Shown: piece after piece, positions 14,001 to 26,200 of the stretch
How the letters are laid out: each line of letters opens with the position of its first letter
How positions within the stretch are numbered: position 1 is the stretch's first letter
Source: Coturnix japonica
Taxonomy: Eukaryota > Chordata > Aves > Galliformes > Phasianidae
Direction of reading: 5' to 3'
NCBI RefSeq assembly: GCF_001577835.2
Contig: NC_029532.1
Location: forward strand, 992,001-1,056,000
DNA length: 64,000 bases
Made by a program: the position numbers and the translations under genes
The notes under the pieces: generated by a model
Seen by the model: the letters and a program-made list of their open reading frames with translations, nothing else
Told to the model about the DNA's origin: nothing
The model's database searches: none

Positions 14001-15818
14001 CCTTACCACATGGCTTGGGGTTGAGAAGCAGGCTTTGCCCGTGCTTCCTTCCTTGTCTAAGACCCTCCATCTCTTCCTAGGCAGTTTGCCGCTCAGGCTG
14101 AGCCTCAGGCCTCTCCTGAGCTGTGTGCTCACCGTATCTACCTGAGGAAACCGATTTCTAAACTATCTCTTTCATTTCTTCCAGCTTCTGGAAGAGGTTG
14201 AGCCGTCTGATGAGTAAAATCAACCCTGAACCAAATATCATTCACATCATGGGCTGCTATGTTCTTGGAAACCCCAATGGGGAGAAGGTAAGAGCTTTGT
14301 GGGTCACCTCTCTGGGAATGAATGCTGAGTAGCACCAAGCCCAGGGAGGCAGCAGACCCACTGTGCTGCCAGATCCTCTCCTGCTGTGTAGAAGGAGAAG
14401 GGAAGGGACGGGTGCTGAAGCCTCTAGGAGAGCAGTCAGTCAAAGCATTTGAGCTATTTACTGCTGAACTGGATGTTTTATTTAATGGATGCATAGTTGA
14501 TTGCTTTCTAGAGGTGGGGGTGAAGGATGAGCAATTCTGGGTGTCCTACAGTTCATCTTTGTTTTCAGCTCCTAACTCCTCTATATTTTTCTTTCAGCTA
14601 TTTCAGAATCTGAAAAACTTAATGAATCCTTATAGGGTTGCCTTTGAGTCTCCACTTGAACTTTCAGCTCAAGGTAATTTCTACTCTGTGCAAAGAACCA
14701 TATCTTCCCCTTGAGATCTATCGTATCTCAAGACATTTCAAGGCAGTATGGATTTGTTTCCTGTTCTTTTGTGCACGCTTTTTTGGTTGCAGTTTCACAG
14801 CTGCCATTCTGAAGTTGCCCTCATTAATTTATCTCTGCCTACCCCCCAGTACTTCCTTCTTTTGGCAGATGAAGGCGCACAGCACTGGGCTGTAAGCTGT
14901 TGAGTCCTTCCTGTGCTGCTTACAGCTGGCATTGACACTGCTGGCTTATTCTTAACTCCCTCTTACCCCAGTAGGAGCGTGCAGGAGCTGAGCACATCAG
15001 GGCTGTGCAGCATTCCCTGTGTGTCCTGCCATGGTTTGGTTGCATGGAACCCAAGCAAACATGCCTGTACTTGTGTATCAAGAAGCAACTTGTAGGGAAA
15101 TTCCTATGTTTCTATATAGCCCAGCAGGCAAAGCAGCAAACTGTGTGCGTGCATTTGAGCAGCTGATGATCCAGGGGGCTGGGCTGAAGGCTGTGTCTGA
15201 ATTTATCCTGTTGATCAGTCTGGGACGCACTAAGAACGTAACCCCTCTAATCCTTCTCAGAGTCATCTGAAACTAATCTGCATCAGGCCTCAAAAGCGAA
15301 AATCTCTTCCTTGAGCCCCAAGCCGGGGTTGTTTGTGCCTCGTGTTTTCCAGTGGTGGTTCTGAGTGCAGGATCTGCTCAGCCTGCATCACGAGAGCCCA
15401 CCTCCAGTCCAAGGTGGAGAACCGACATCAGTGTGTCCTGTTGAGCCTATTGTTGAGCTCTGCAGGACAGGGACAGCCTGTAACATTCATTTCCGCCCCC
15501 TAAACCCAACATTTTTGTTTCAAGCTTTTCATGTTAATTATTTCATTGATTGACCCCAGTTTCTACAGTGAGTTGACATGTCAGTGTCCTCCAATTGGGG
15601 CACACAGGCAGGTTCTCCCGTGTCCCCATCTATATGGGTGTGCTGGTTTGTTTAGCTTTTGGTCTGTCTCATTTCTCTGTCGTGCTGCAGTGTAACCCAG
15701 CCCCTCTGCTTCATCTCCAGGTAAGCAAATGATTGAGACTTACTTTGACTTCCGCCTTTACCGCCTCTGGAAGACCCGCCAGCACTCAAAACTATTGGAT
15801 TACGATGACATTTTATGA
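101..15818 (+). CDS. NSMF: NSMF (Jacob/NELF), 3' part, 14 exons
   Basis: NSMF/Jacob is a synapse-to-nucleus messenger downstream of NMDA receptors and is linked to GnRH-neuron migration. Exons read from splice sites and frame: 101-580, 1698-1773, 2662-2667, 3199-3267, 6484-6536, 8610-8699, 10370-10491, 10601-10684, 11234-11267, 11821-11891, 12815-12894, 14185-14287, 14598-14673 and 15721-15818 (stop 15816-15818). All join in frame to give about 480 residues against 530 in human. The missing part is the myristoylated N-terminus of about 44 residues, whose exon lies before base 1. Matches to the remembered human protein include RKKLERMYSVDRVS, RTWFPKENLFSFQTATTT, the basic IQ-like stretch GYAERKRRKREN (nuclear localisation and caldendrin-binding region), RNFRKHLRMVGSRRVKAQ, FAERRERSFSRSWSDPTP, KVPKAEYVPTIIRRDDPSII and the C-terminus ETYFDFRLYRLWKTRQHSK. 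Identity is near certain; single exon edges could be off by a few bases. Confidence 0.96.
2662..2667 (+). other. NSMF: NSMF 6-nt microexon
   Basis: The six bases CATCTC sit between a pyrimidine-rich acceptor ending at 2661 (tctctag) and a consensus donor gtaagt at 2668. The upstream exon ends with two bases of a codon (GC at 1772-1773) and the downstream exon begins with one base (G at 3199). With the microexon the junction reads Met-Gln-Ala-Ile-Ser-Ala-Phe-Arg-Gly; human reads MQAISVFRG. Skipping it stays in frame and removes two residues (Ile-Ser) just before the basic IQ/NLS stretch. As I recall, human isoforms of 530 and 528 residues exist, which would fit this exon being optional. Confidence 0.88.
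7982..8031. repeat. (TA)n microsatellite followed by A-run
   Basis: A nearly pure TA dinucleotide run of about 50 bases, with one interruption near its start, ends in gtttaaaaaaaaag. It lies in the NSMF intron between 6536 and 8610. The open frames across it are repeat artefacts. Confidence 0.95.
12472..12535 (+). mobile_element. CR1 LINE 3' end fragment
   Basis: The stretch reads gttggactagatgacctttaaaag, then cccttccagctct, then gtatgattcgatg. This is the characteristic 3' tail of avian CR1 elements ending in diverged ATTCTATGAT-type octamers. It lies on the sense strand in the NSMF intron 11892-12814 and is 5'-truncated, as nearly all CR1 copies are. Confidence 0.85.
12990..13075 (+). mobile_element. 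CR1 LINE internal fragment (diverged)
   Basis: The run gctgggatggtttagcctgg, followed by tacaactccttgaggagg and a 'ggagttggaaagatgacag' segment, resembles the CR1 3' UTR region that precedes the tail ('ggctggtttagcctggagaag...ctacaactacctgaaaggagg'). It is diverged and lacks the terminal octamer, so it is separate from the tail at 12.5 kb. Family assignment is from memory. Confidence 0.6.
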
Positions 15819-18800
15819 TCTGGAGAACGCTTTGCAAGAAGTTGTTGATCACCAGTGTCCAAGAAGTCATGCCTATTGCAGAGAGACTCTTTTATTGGCA
15901 CAGGGAGCCCTACAGGAGGCTGCAGTGCTAAAGGGAGGGAAGAAGGAGCCCTCGGAAGTGGATCGGGAAGAAAGTCTCCTGGGTCAAGAGAGACTGGAGG
16001 GGAAGGGGTTTGGCACCTCGCCTGCCTCGGGTCAGAGCCGTGGTGTCTCAGGAGGAGTCGTGTGAAGTGAGGACAGGATGGAGTTCCTTGCAGAACTGAG
16101 CTGTTTTGGGTCAGAATGGGCCAGATTTGATTCCAGGTCCTTTTAAAGACTTACAAAAGCTCAGGTTTTCTTACTAAATAAATAAATAAATCAATTACCC
16201 ATGCACTACAATGAAGAAGTGACCGGAGCACAGAGGAAAAGGAAAGGAGGGTTTTGTACTCACGGGACCTTCTGTGCCTGGGGATCTTGGAGAGCAAGGA
16301 CTGCTACACCCACTCCTGCAGGCTTACATCAAGACGATCCAGTTTCAATGTGAATATACTGGAACATAGAATTGAAGTCTAACTTTCTGTTTGGTTTAAT
16401 AGAGAATAAGTGCAATTTTTATAGAGAGGAGGGTGAAACCCCCTCCTGGTATTTAATTAGTTAAAAATAACACACCAGTAACCAATAGATGAGGTATTTT
16501 TGGTCTGCTTGAAAATATATTCAGAATGGTAATATATCTTCTGTAGACATATTTAATCACCAGCAAACTTGGTTTTAACGTAACCTGGCAGACCCTGCAT
16601 GTCTGCCGCATTGACTAACCTGGTTTGGTTCATTACTTTCAGAGTAGCTGTGTTGCACAAGTTGTATGTGCTCTCACGAATGTATATTTCTCCTCCAATT
16701 AGACACAACTTTGTTACTATTTTGCTGCTTGCAAAACTATGTGACTTTAGTTTTGCTGAAATATTTTAGGTTAGAAATGCAGCACCTGGCTGGGAGGCCT
16801 CAGCCAGGTTCACTATGATATGAAAATGAATGAGACATTAATAGCCATGGCAATTGTTCATGCCAGTGTTTTGCGATGTGTTGAGAGGTGAGTTCTCTTT
16901 CTGGGCTGGGTTCAGAGCATCAGAATCCCTCCTCAAGAGTCCAGCACGGGTTTGGAGCATGAGGTTGAATCTTCCCTCCGTTCACTTGATTGCCAGTTGT
17001 TTGTATGTAGATCCCTTCTTTTCCAGTGCTAGAAAGACCTGTTTGTTGGGCAGAGCTGCTCACATCCCGTCCTGTGCAGGACAAAGCAAACATGGGGCTC
17101 TGTTGCAGCAGCTGTGGTTTGAGAGCCTGGATTTGTACTTGGTCTTTGAGGCTGTGTTTTGGAATAGATCTACTTTTTGTTCCTTTAGCACAGGGACCGA
17201 TTTTGGGAGGGCTCTGGTTTGGTTTTGTCCATCTGCAGCTCTACAAAGGACAAATCGATGCCACTTGCAGTCCGTGCAGGTCACCGGCTCTTCTGGGAGG
17301 CGATGCACTCCATTTCTTACATGAGTAAAATGTACCAGAAGTGAACAGGGATTGTTTTCCTGATTTCCCGGGACCTAAATTGTCCGATTGTGATGTGATG
17401 GCAACTATGTGTACAAACCGTGTTTTAAATACTTGCAAAAAGCAGTAGTTGTGCTGATCTGTAGAGTCCTCCTTCCCTCTGTGACGTGTGTGCTGTGATC
17501 CTGGGGGCTGGCTGCTGCCTGGAACTGCTGACCCCTGTACATTTACAGCAGTTTCATAGCAAAGCTTCTGAAGAAAGACTGTACATATAGTAAGTAAAGG
17601 GAGGAATAGGTGGAGAGAGGGGGAGGTTGGAGCCATGAAGGAACCCAACAGCTTGGAGCTGCTTCTCTGCCTGCTGGGCTCCAGCCCCTGACCCGGCTGT
17701 GTTTCCAGACCTGCAGTGAAGGGGACAGGCTGCAATATTTGGCAGATGATGCCAGATCTAAAAGCAAAACCCACATGGATGCCAACCATCCGTTACTTAG
17801 CGTGGTGCTTGTGAGAGGTGGGAGCCACAGGTTCAGAAAGCAAAGCCATGTGTTATTTAGAGTGTGGTCATGGCAGGATTAAAATGCTGACACAAAACTC
17901 TCCCTTTGTGACCCTTTTACCTCCTATGGTTACGCTCCTAATGGCAGACAGACAACTTGTTCTTCCTCTTTCTTTTCTAAAGTCCCAATTTGGTGAACTT
18001 GGTAGCATGGATGTAGCATTGTGGAACTATTGAAAACCTTCTGTATCTGGGAAAGGGCCCATTTATGTATCCACTTAGTGATTTGTCTGTACAACTATTG
18101 TGTATCTATTAGCATTGACCACTTGTGGAACTCGGGTTGCGAAGTAGAAAGGTGTTTCTTGCATAACCTCTGTAGGAAGATGTGTGTTGGAGCAGAGCGT
18201 GCTGCTCTGCTGGTGCAGCTGACTGTAGTGCGGTGCAATGACAGACAGCAAAACACGTTCCTCTCTTTTCCAAAGATCAATAATCAACCAACACAGTTTG
18301 TGATGTTTGTGACGTGAGTGTTTTATTTCTGTTGTAGCATTCCTTGGGCTCGAGAGATGAAGTGCTCTCAAAGCTGTGACTGGGGAGACGACGGGGCGCT
18401 GATGTTTTCTGTGCAAATAGTGTCACTGAAGTGTTTTTAGGTAGGAAAAAAGGAATTCTTCCCCTTTTAACCTCTTGAATTTTGTAGTCAGCTGCTGAGG
18501 AAAGGAGAACTCAGCAGAGAATAGGGTGAGAAACATCATTGTCTGTGCTGTGTTTGCATCTCCAGCTCTTGGCACACATCCGCTCTGCAAATAGCTGCTG
18601 CTGCTTTGGGACACTGCTGTGTGTGAGCTGTGGCTGTGAGTTCCTGTTCCCAGGGTGGCTGCAAAGGCTGCTTTGTCACCTCCAGGCAGCACAAGTGGGG
18701 TGGTCAGAAGGGCAGAAGGCACTGATGTCCAGCAGCCCCGGCACAGGGAGAGCTGCAGGTGCCATCCTGAACCCAGGCCCTGCTGGGAGGTGTGCAGCAG

Positions 18801-21800
18801 ACTCAGTTTGCTCTGTCTGCATAAACATTCAACTCACCACAACCCATTTTAGGAGTGGCACATACATACCTTACCTACAGTGCTTCGGTTCAGAATGCCA
18901 TATGTGACTGTAATTGGAAAATAATCCTTCCTGTGCCTGTGGCAACTGGTGCGGGTTGCCATGCAGCAGAGGATGTGCCAGGTTGTGCCATGCAGCCCCA
19001 CTGCCAGCAGCAGGAAGCAGATCTGCAGCCACACGCTGAGCTGAGTCACTCTGTGTTGGCTTTCCTGGTGTTCCCTGGAACTGGTGATGCAGGCAGACCT
19101 TCCCGGCAGGTGACACACAGATACCCTCCCTGGGGACATGGAGCGCCAATCCTATCTTCCAAGCCATCTATAAATATAAGGTTGTTTGTGATCCCACCAG
19201 TTGGAACATCTGCGGCCTTCTGTGTCTTTCACAGGACAGTGTTTTATTTCTCAGGCATGGAAACGCAAGCCAAAGTCAACTGGAAACTGTTATGGTTTGA
19301 TGAGAAATCAGCCTCCTGCTAACTATGTTTATTGGAGTTGAGTGAGCACATGGGTGGTTTAATGGCTGTGAACCTGACAGTGATTGCTGTTATCCGGGGT
19401 AATTGTGCAGTGCAGTCAGCAGGGCAGTAGGACAGCAGGGCAATAGGAGCTGGCAGCTGCTTTCATTCAGAGGTAAATTCTGTCCAATGCGCTTCCCATC
19501 AAGATGGAAAACCTGCAAGTTATAAAATATGGATATTTAACATGAAGAATCCCCCCTGAAGAGAAGCTAAGCTGCAATTTTTTTCCATTTTAGTGCATCC
19601 TTAATACACAAGGACATATAGGAAGCATCCAGGGCTGTGTGAGGTAGTGATGGCCAGGCAGCAGTGCTCACTTAATGGGCACTGTGCTCTGTGCATCCAG
19701 ACCAGCTGATGGTTATTGCAGCAGTGGTGGCCCCAGCTGTGTTCCCAGCCAGCAGAGCTGTGTGTGTACCCCTTCTAACAGCATAGCCCACAGTGTGGGT
19801 CACTGAATGCATACAGCAATAAGCTGCCAGCACAGCACCTCCCCTGCCCCTGCTGTCATTGCTTTTAGTGTGTCTGACACTCATCTGCTTCCCATGGCTG
19901 TGTGGATGTGATGAGCTGTATGCAGGGATGGCCCTTACTGGGGAATGGCACTGCAGCGGTGCTGAGAGGGCTGTGGCTGTTGGATGGGGATGTGTTGCTG
20001 GCTCCGTGCTGGCCCCTGGCTCAGGACAGCACACAGATGGTATTCAAAAGGCTTCAAGTGGGGGACTGTTGGATTTTGGGGTCTCCACTCAAAAGTCCTG
20101 CTGGTGCAGAGCTGGGAATTTGAGCACAGCGCAGGAATCCTTGTCCTGGCTTTTAAAACCATCTCAGACCCACACAGCAGGGTGAGGTGCTCTGCATGGC
20201 GATGCTGCTCCCTGGGCTCCCCCTGACACTGCTCACCAAATGAGACCCTTTTATTGGGTGCTGATCTGCAGAGGACTGAAGGAACCAAGTGAGCTGTGTG
20301 CAGCATTGCAGGGAAATGCACTGGAATTGGACCTGAGTGAGCACGAAGGGGCCGCAGATTTTCCACTGTGTGCTTCCTGTTGTTCTTTAACAACACTATT
20401 CCTGGAACTGGGCGACTTCAGTTGCAATGCCAAGCAACAGCCACAGCAAAAACCGTGCTTGCAGGCCTTGGGAGGTCAGCATGCTTTTAATATCTCAACT
20501 ATTTCTCCAGAGCTCAGACAGCAGGTCCCATTTCCAGCTCCTTTGCTCAGCTGGTTGGAGTTGGAGGCATCAGCCCCAGGAGAAGCATCTGGGATGGAGG
20601 GCTGTGCTGGCTGCAGACAAAAGCTGTTTGAAAGGAGTCTGGAATACGGAGCTTGTCTCCTCTGAGCTCAGTGGGCCCCACACCAGCAGGCTGCTCCTTG
20701 GGGAGGAAGGAAGCTGTTAGCACAGCCGGGCTGTGGGCTGGCTCTGTGTTAGGGGCAGCCCTGTGCCATGCAGAACCCGCTGCCACCCGGAGCGTTCCTC
20801 TAAGCCTATCTGCTGCTTTGTGTATGATAAGCAGGTTTCAATGACGTGGATGTTTCTAGGTTTTAAGATGTGATTTAATAAAAAGAGACATTTCTGGGAA
20901 AGCAGGTTTTCTCTCTCTCTTTTTTTTTTTCTTATCTTTAGTTGCTCTCCGGCTGAGTTCGTAAGCCCAGGAAATGCCACTTGGCAAAAGTGAGTGCTGT
21001 GCCAGCAGGGAGGGAGGAACCGGCGCCAGGCACTTCTCAATGGCAGCAGAAAAGTAAAGAGCAGAGCTGTGCTGAGCACTGTGCCCTGGGGAGCAGCAGG
21101 GGGAGAAAAGCAAAAGCTGTCAGTGCTTTAAAGGAAGGACACTGGGGGGAGGGGGGTAGATCCTGCGGTGGGGGCAGAGTGAAGACCTGGGTGGACTGAA
21201 GACATCAAGTTCCCATCAGCCACTGAATGACTTGAAGGGAGCAGCTGTGGGCTGAGCATCCAGCTATGAGCTCTCCCTAACCTCCATACTGCTCTGTTTT
21301 CAACTCAGTGCTGTGGGGTGCAAAGTGCATTGCAGGAGCCCAGATACAAAGGGTTATTTTTATCTCTCACCTTCTTCCCAGTCTCCTCACGCAGGTGACA
21401 TGGGGACAAGCCCAGGGCAGAGCAGGTGGATGTTCACACTGCCCCATAACAAAGAGCAAGGAGGGGAAAGTCATGCATGGCTGAGTCCTGCTGGCCCAGC
21501 TCCCTTCCTGCTCCCTCCACACCTGGCTGCACCTGGGCTTGTCCCCGTGCATCCTATCAGTGCCAGCTGCTGGGTGTGGGCTGGCACTGACGTGTTGTAC
21601 ACGCACTGCATCCCTGCACAGCCGTGCTGCTGTGCTGCTGTGCTGCCATAAGCTCGTGCCCTGCTGCACGGTGGCACTTTGCCATCACACAGTCCCGCTC
21701 CCATCCCCTGCCATTGGCACACCTGGGTTTTGTCACTGAGTGTTTGTTTTGGTGCCAGGATACGAGAGCTGAATGGGATCCCCGGGAACCTCTTAGTAAG

Positions 21801-23045
21801 AGCGCTCAGCTGCTGCTCTGGTGGAACCCATGGGTGTAAATGCAGCGATGGGGATCAGCTCCAGGGCGTTCAATAGTTGGCCAAGTTTCACTTTCCAGTC
21901 CCTCACGCTGTTTCAGGCTCGGCTGGAACAAAGGCAGTTGATGGGAACTATGATAGAAGGCCCCACAGTCCGGGCTGGCAGGGGAGGAACTGAATAATGG
22001 CTGCATTTTTTCCATCAAGGCAGGAAGGGACGCAGCAAAACCACCAGATGTCAGCTTCGGTCCAAAGGGAGACGTTTCCTTTGTACCAGGTGCAGACCAA
22101 CCGTGGGATTCATTATTACAGGATTTGTGGGCTTTACACGGGCTGAAAACCCAACGAGACAAGACCACGAAAGAGAAATCCACTGCGATCCAGCAGCACA
22201 AAGGCACATTGTTGGCTCTGTGAGTGCCTGAGCCATGAGTCACCCCAGGCGGGGAAACGTCACCGCCCGCTGCCCTGTCCCGGTGCCCAACCCTGGGCAC
22301 TGCCGTGGGACTCAGTGAAGGTTTGCACCGAGTGTGCAAACTTTAAACAGGCCTTGAGTTATTAAAGCTTAACTGCAAAGAGCTGCTCCCTTCCATCGAG
22401 TCGGGCTTGCACACGCAGAGGAGGTGGACGTTGTACCCTTTAAAGCACAATAGCAATGTCGGCAATAAAGTTCCAGCAGCCGCTCGCTTCCAGGTACGGC
22501 TGGAGGTGTGTAAATGGCTCCGTTTTGGCTCAGTAGTGCAAAGGTAGGAGCCTTATCAGCAGGATGCAGCTCCTTCCAGTAAGCAGGGCTGTATCTGCAG
22601 GGTGAAGCTCCATGCCGTGCTGGGTGCGGCTCCATAACACCCGAGCGGGCCGGGACCGAGCGGTGCTGGGCAAAGGTTGTTCACGTCACCGCGTGCCGAT
22701 CCCCTCCGTGCCCCGCAGGCTGGGGATTGCAGCACACAAACACTGTTATCTAAGGCATGGAAAGCCCTGAGCTCCTGATTGCTTCCTGCTCGCACGGACT
22801 TCCCAATGAAACGTGGAGGCAGCTGATAACAGGCGCTGTCTGGAAACACAGCGCTGGCGATGCTCTGCTCAATGCCTTTGAGAGGAGCAGGGATGGCAGA
22901 GCAGTGAAACAGCACGAGAATTGTTTTCCTGCACTCCTGCACCTGCCCAACAGCCACATCCCGCAGTGCCACATCTCCGTGCTCCTGCAACACCCCCCTC
23001 AGTCTGTTCTGCTGCACCTCCACTTTTCTTACAAGGACTTTTCCT
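15819..23045. other. NSMF 3' UTR and gene-free interval
   Basis: The first 370 bases or so are the NSMF 3' UTR. Beyond that I see no frame with recognisable protein similarity, no exon series with coherent splice phases, no rRNA or tRNA and no long repeat. The many 60-170 codon frames overlap on both strands and have no family features. Isolated AATAAA hexamers occur at 20877 and near 22463 without an associated gene. A noncoding transcript or regulatory elements could be present but are not evident from sequence alone. Confidence 0.6.
16177..16190 (+). promoter_or_regulatory. NSMF: NSMF polyadenylation signals (overlapping AATAAA)
   Basis: Three overlapping AATAAA hexamers lie about 360 bases past the NSMF stop codon. 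They are the first canonical signals after the gene and the likely proximal 3' end. A longer 3' UTR cannot be excluded because no other coding feature lies nearby. Confidence 0.55.
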
Positions 23046-23198
23046 ACCACCCAACCTGCCCCAGACCCGCACGATGCGATGAAGGCGGAACCGGGCGGTG
23101 CCGCCCCGCTGCCCTCCGCCCTCGGGGCCGTCCGTTCCGCCCCTCCCGCAGGACGGCCCGGGGGCGGCGCTGCGCAGGGCCCGGCTCAGGTGCGGCGG

Positions 23199-23236
23199 GA
23201 GGAGGAGGAGGAGGAGGAGGAGGAGGAGGAGGAGGA
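23199..23236. repeat. (GAG)n trinucleotide run in TPRN 5' leader
   Basis: About twelve uninterrupted GAG/GGA units lie 40-80 bases upstream of the TPRN start codon. In other frames this makes poly-Glu or poly-Arg artefacts. It is probably length-polymorphic and, if transcribed, is a purine-rich element in the TPRN leader. Confidence 0.9.
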
Positions 23237-23277
23237 CGCGGCGGCCGCTGCTCGGCAGTGCCCTGAGAGCCGCCGCC

Positions 23278-26200
23278 ATGAGCAGCGCGGAGCCGCCGCT
23301 CGGGGCCGGACCGCGGGCACAGCCCGCATGGAAGAGGGAGATCCTGGAGAGGAAGCGGGCCAAGCTGGCCGGGGCGGCCGCCGGAGAAACGGAGCCCGCG
23401 GCTGCGGTGACTCGGGGCCCGGCGGGGACGGGAGAGCGGCTGGTGGTGGCCGAGAGCTTGGGCCCGCTCCGCGAGAACCCGTTCATGCGGCTGGAGAACG
23501 AACGGCGGCGGCTGCGGCAGGGGCTGCCCGGACACGGCCCCGAGACGGCGCGGCCGCTGCAGCAGCTGCTGGAGCTGTACAGCGCCGTGCCGGGCATCCG
23601 CACCATCCGAGCCGACAACATCCTCATCATCGAGTCGCAGCCCGACGCCGCCGCCTGCTTCGCCGACGGGGAAGCGCTGTCCGGGCGCCGCCGGGAGCCC
23701 CCGGCCTCGTCCCCCCCGCGCCGAGCCGACCCGCTGCGGGAGCTGCTGGCCCGTCGAGGAGCCGCCGTCGCCGAGATCCGCGCCGACCAGGTGCTCGTCT
23801 ACGAGGCGGCCGAAGCGCCGGAGCCTCCCGAGGCCGCGGAGCCGGGCACCGTCAGCCGGCTGCTGGAGAAGTTCGGGCAGCGACCGCGGGGCCGCCGCCG
23901 CCGGGGCGGGGAAGTGCCGGCCGGGACCGCCGCCACCCCCCGGGCCGGGGCCGCTCCCGCTCCGGCGGCTCCGGGCTCCCCCCACTCCTCGGCTCCCCCC
24001 AAGGCGGCGCCGACCTCCCCCCGCCCCTCGGTCCCGAAAGCCGCCCCGGCCTCCCCCCGTGCTGCGACCCCTCAGCCGGTACCGGTCCGCCCCCAGCCGG
24101 CTGCCCCCCGTGCGGCCGCCCCCCAGCCCGCGGGTCCCCAGGCGGTCCCGGCGTCTCCCAGGGCTGCGACCCCACCGGCGGTCCCCATCTCTCCCCCTGC
24201 CCCGATGGGTGCACCCAAAGCGGCAGCTCCCCAGGCCAACTGCTTCCTCCACAAGATCGGCTCCAACTCCTTCACCGTGACCCCCCGGGGCCTCCCCCCT
24301 CCCAGCCGTGTCCCCGAGCCCCCCCCTCCCAGCCGTGTCCCCGAGCCCACCACCCGGAGCGTGCCGCCCAAAGTGCTGCCAGTGCCATCCACCAGCGCTG
24401 CCAACGCCAGGAGGCCAAAGCCGGAGGAGGTGGAAGTGGCTGCATCACCCCCACCCAGTGCCAGTCTGGCCCCCAGTGCCACCCAGCCGCTCTCCGCATC
24501 CGCCCCCCGGGCTGGGGGCTCCTTTGAGATCCACCCGGCCCCCAAGCCTGACCTGGCTGCCATCCCCGCTCACGACCTGCAGGCTCAGGCCTTGGCCAAG
24601 CTGCGCCTGAATTCACGCAACTCCTTCCTCTTCGTGCCCCGCCGGGATGGTGGCACAGCTCTGCCTGCAGCCCAGAGCAACAGGACGGGGCCGCCGCCAT
24701 CCCCACAGCAGAAGGTGCAGAAGGAGCCCCCGCGGGTTTCCGCTGTGGAGCAGGAAGAGCCGATCGCTTCCCCGCCGGCGCCTCTGGATCCGTTGGTACC
24801 TGTGACTTACATCGATGACATTGTGGAGCCGGACGGGGAGCTCTCCACGAGGGCTGCGAGGACGGAGAACTTGGATCAGCCCGGAGGAGCTGGATCTGAG
24901 CTGGACATGGACATTTCCTCCGTGCCCCTCTACAGACCGCACTCCCCTGGGCTCCACCAGAGGGGAGGGAACACCTTCACCGTGGTGCCCAAAAGGAAGC
25001 CCGGCACCTCGGGGCCACAGGGTCTCAGTGAGGCTGGTGGGAGGCCACAGCGGGAGGAAGAGGAGGAGGATGAGGAAAGCAAAGGAAGAAGCAAAGCTGT
25101 AGAGAATGCCGATGGGCCCCAGGTGGGAGCGACCCACAAGAAGCGCTACCCCACAGTGAACGAGATCGAGGTGATCGGTGGGTACCTGGCCCTCGAGAGG
25201 TCCTGCATGAGCAAGACAGGATCCCGCCGCAAGAAGGTAATGGCCTGGGGCACTGCTCTGAGTGGGGGGCACAAAGGAGCTCCTCACTGCTCTTGGTGTG
25301 AACTGCTGGGCAGGGAGGTGGGATGCGCTCCGTGGTAACCACAAAACTTCCCTGTGATCTCTACTTGGAGATACGGAGATGGAAAGTGAGCTGGTTGGGG
25401 GAGGCAGGAGATGGAGAGGAGCTGTGTGGGTGAATGGCTGTGGCTGCCCCTCATCCCTCACTGTGCTGTGTGCTCGCTGGCATTGTGCAGTGCCACGCTG
25501 CTGCCTTCCCCGGATTAGGGCCCTATTGATAGAGGCTCAGGGATTAGGTCTCTATTAGGCAGAAAGAGATGAGCGCTGACTTAACCCCCCTGATGGGATT
25601 GTGCCACCTGTCTGTTCCATGGGGCAGCAGCTGCCGCTCAGCTCTCAGAGCTGCAGGGTTCACCCATTGCTCCCAGTTTCCTAAACTGAGAGTTGATGGA
25701 ACTCTTTGGGATGTGATGGAGGCACATTGGCAGAGCTGCTGTGCTGAGATGTAGGCGTGAATTGTTCAGCTTGCCATAGCGACAGGCAACAAAGGGACCG
25801 TGTCACTGCCTGAGTCCTGGGTCTGTGTTGTGCCATGTGCTCCCTGGGGCAGTCTGAATGCTCTGAGTGCTCTGATCCGCTTGGACCCGCTCCAGGCAGG
25901 ACTTTGGGAGAGAAACATCCCGAGCTGTTTCCCAGCCCGAGGTACCACGTGTGGCTCTTTGGCAGCTGCTGTGTCTGCTGGGTGTTGGGTTTGGGTGACG
26001 TTGGAGCCATGGCTGGGTTTTGTGCCCGCTCCTTTCCCTGCACAGGGCATGGTGTGGCTCTATCTGGTATCTGTGGGATGCTGTAGCAGATGGAAAGAGT
26101 TCTGTTTACTCTTAACCTAGAGGATGTTTGTGGCTTTTACTCTGGATAACGAGGCTGAGTGGTGATGCCTGAAAAGGAAGGAGCTTGCATGAGAGCGCAT

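Larger units (their letters stand above)
23046..24900. promoter_or_regulatory. TPRN: CpG island over TPRN promoter and exon 1
   Basis: GC content and CpG density rise abruptly from about 23050 and stay high through most of TPRN exon 1. The segment before the ATG at 23278 is the natural promoter/5' UTR. It holds two ATGs (23074, followed at once by a stop after one codon, and 23079, out of frame with TPRN) and a long GAG/GGA run at about 23199-23236. The transcription start cannot be placed from sequence. Confidence 0.75.

Noticed and set aside
23044-24252. 402-codon open frame on the minus strand over TPRN exon 1
   Set aside because: It is a shadow of very GC-rich TPRN coding sequence. Composition is Gly/Arg/Pro-rich with no family features, and TPRN on the plus strand is certain.
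23079-24527. 482-codon plus-strand frame overlapping TPRN
   Set aside because: It lies in another frame of TPRN exon 1. Low-complexity Gly/Arg/Pro composition is expected from GC-rich codons. It is kept only as a uORF observation.
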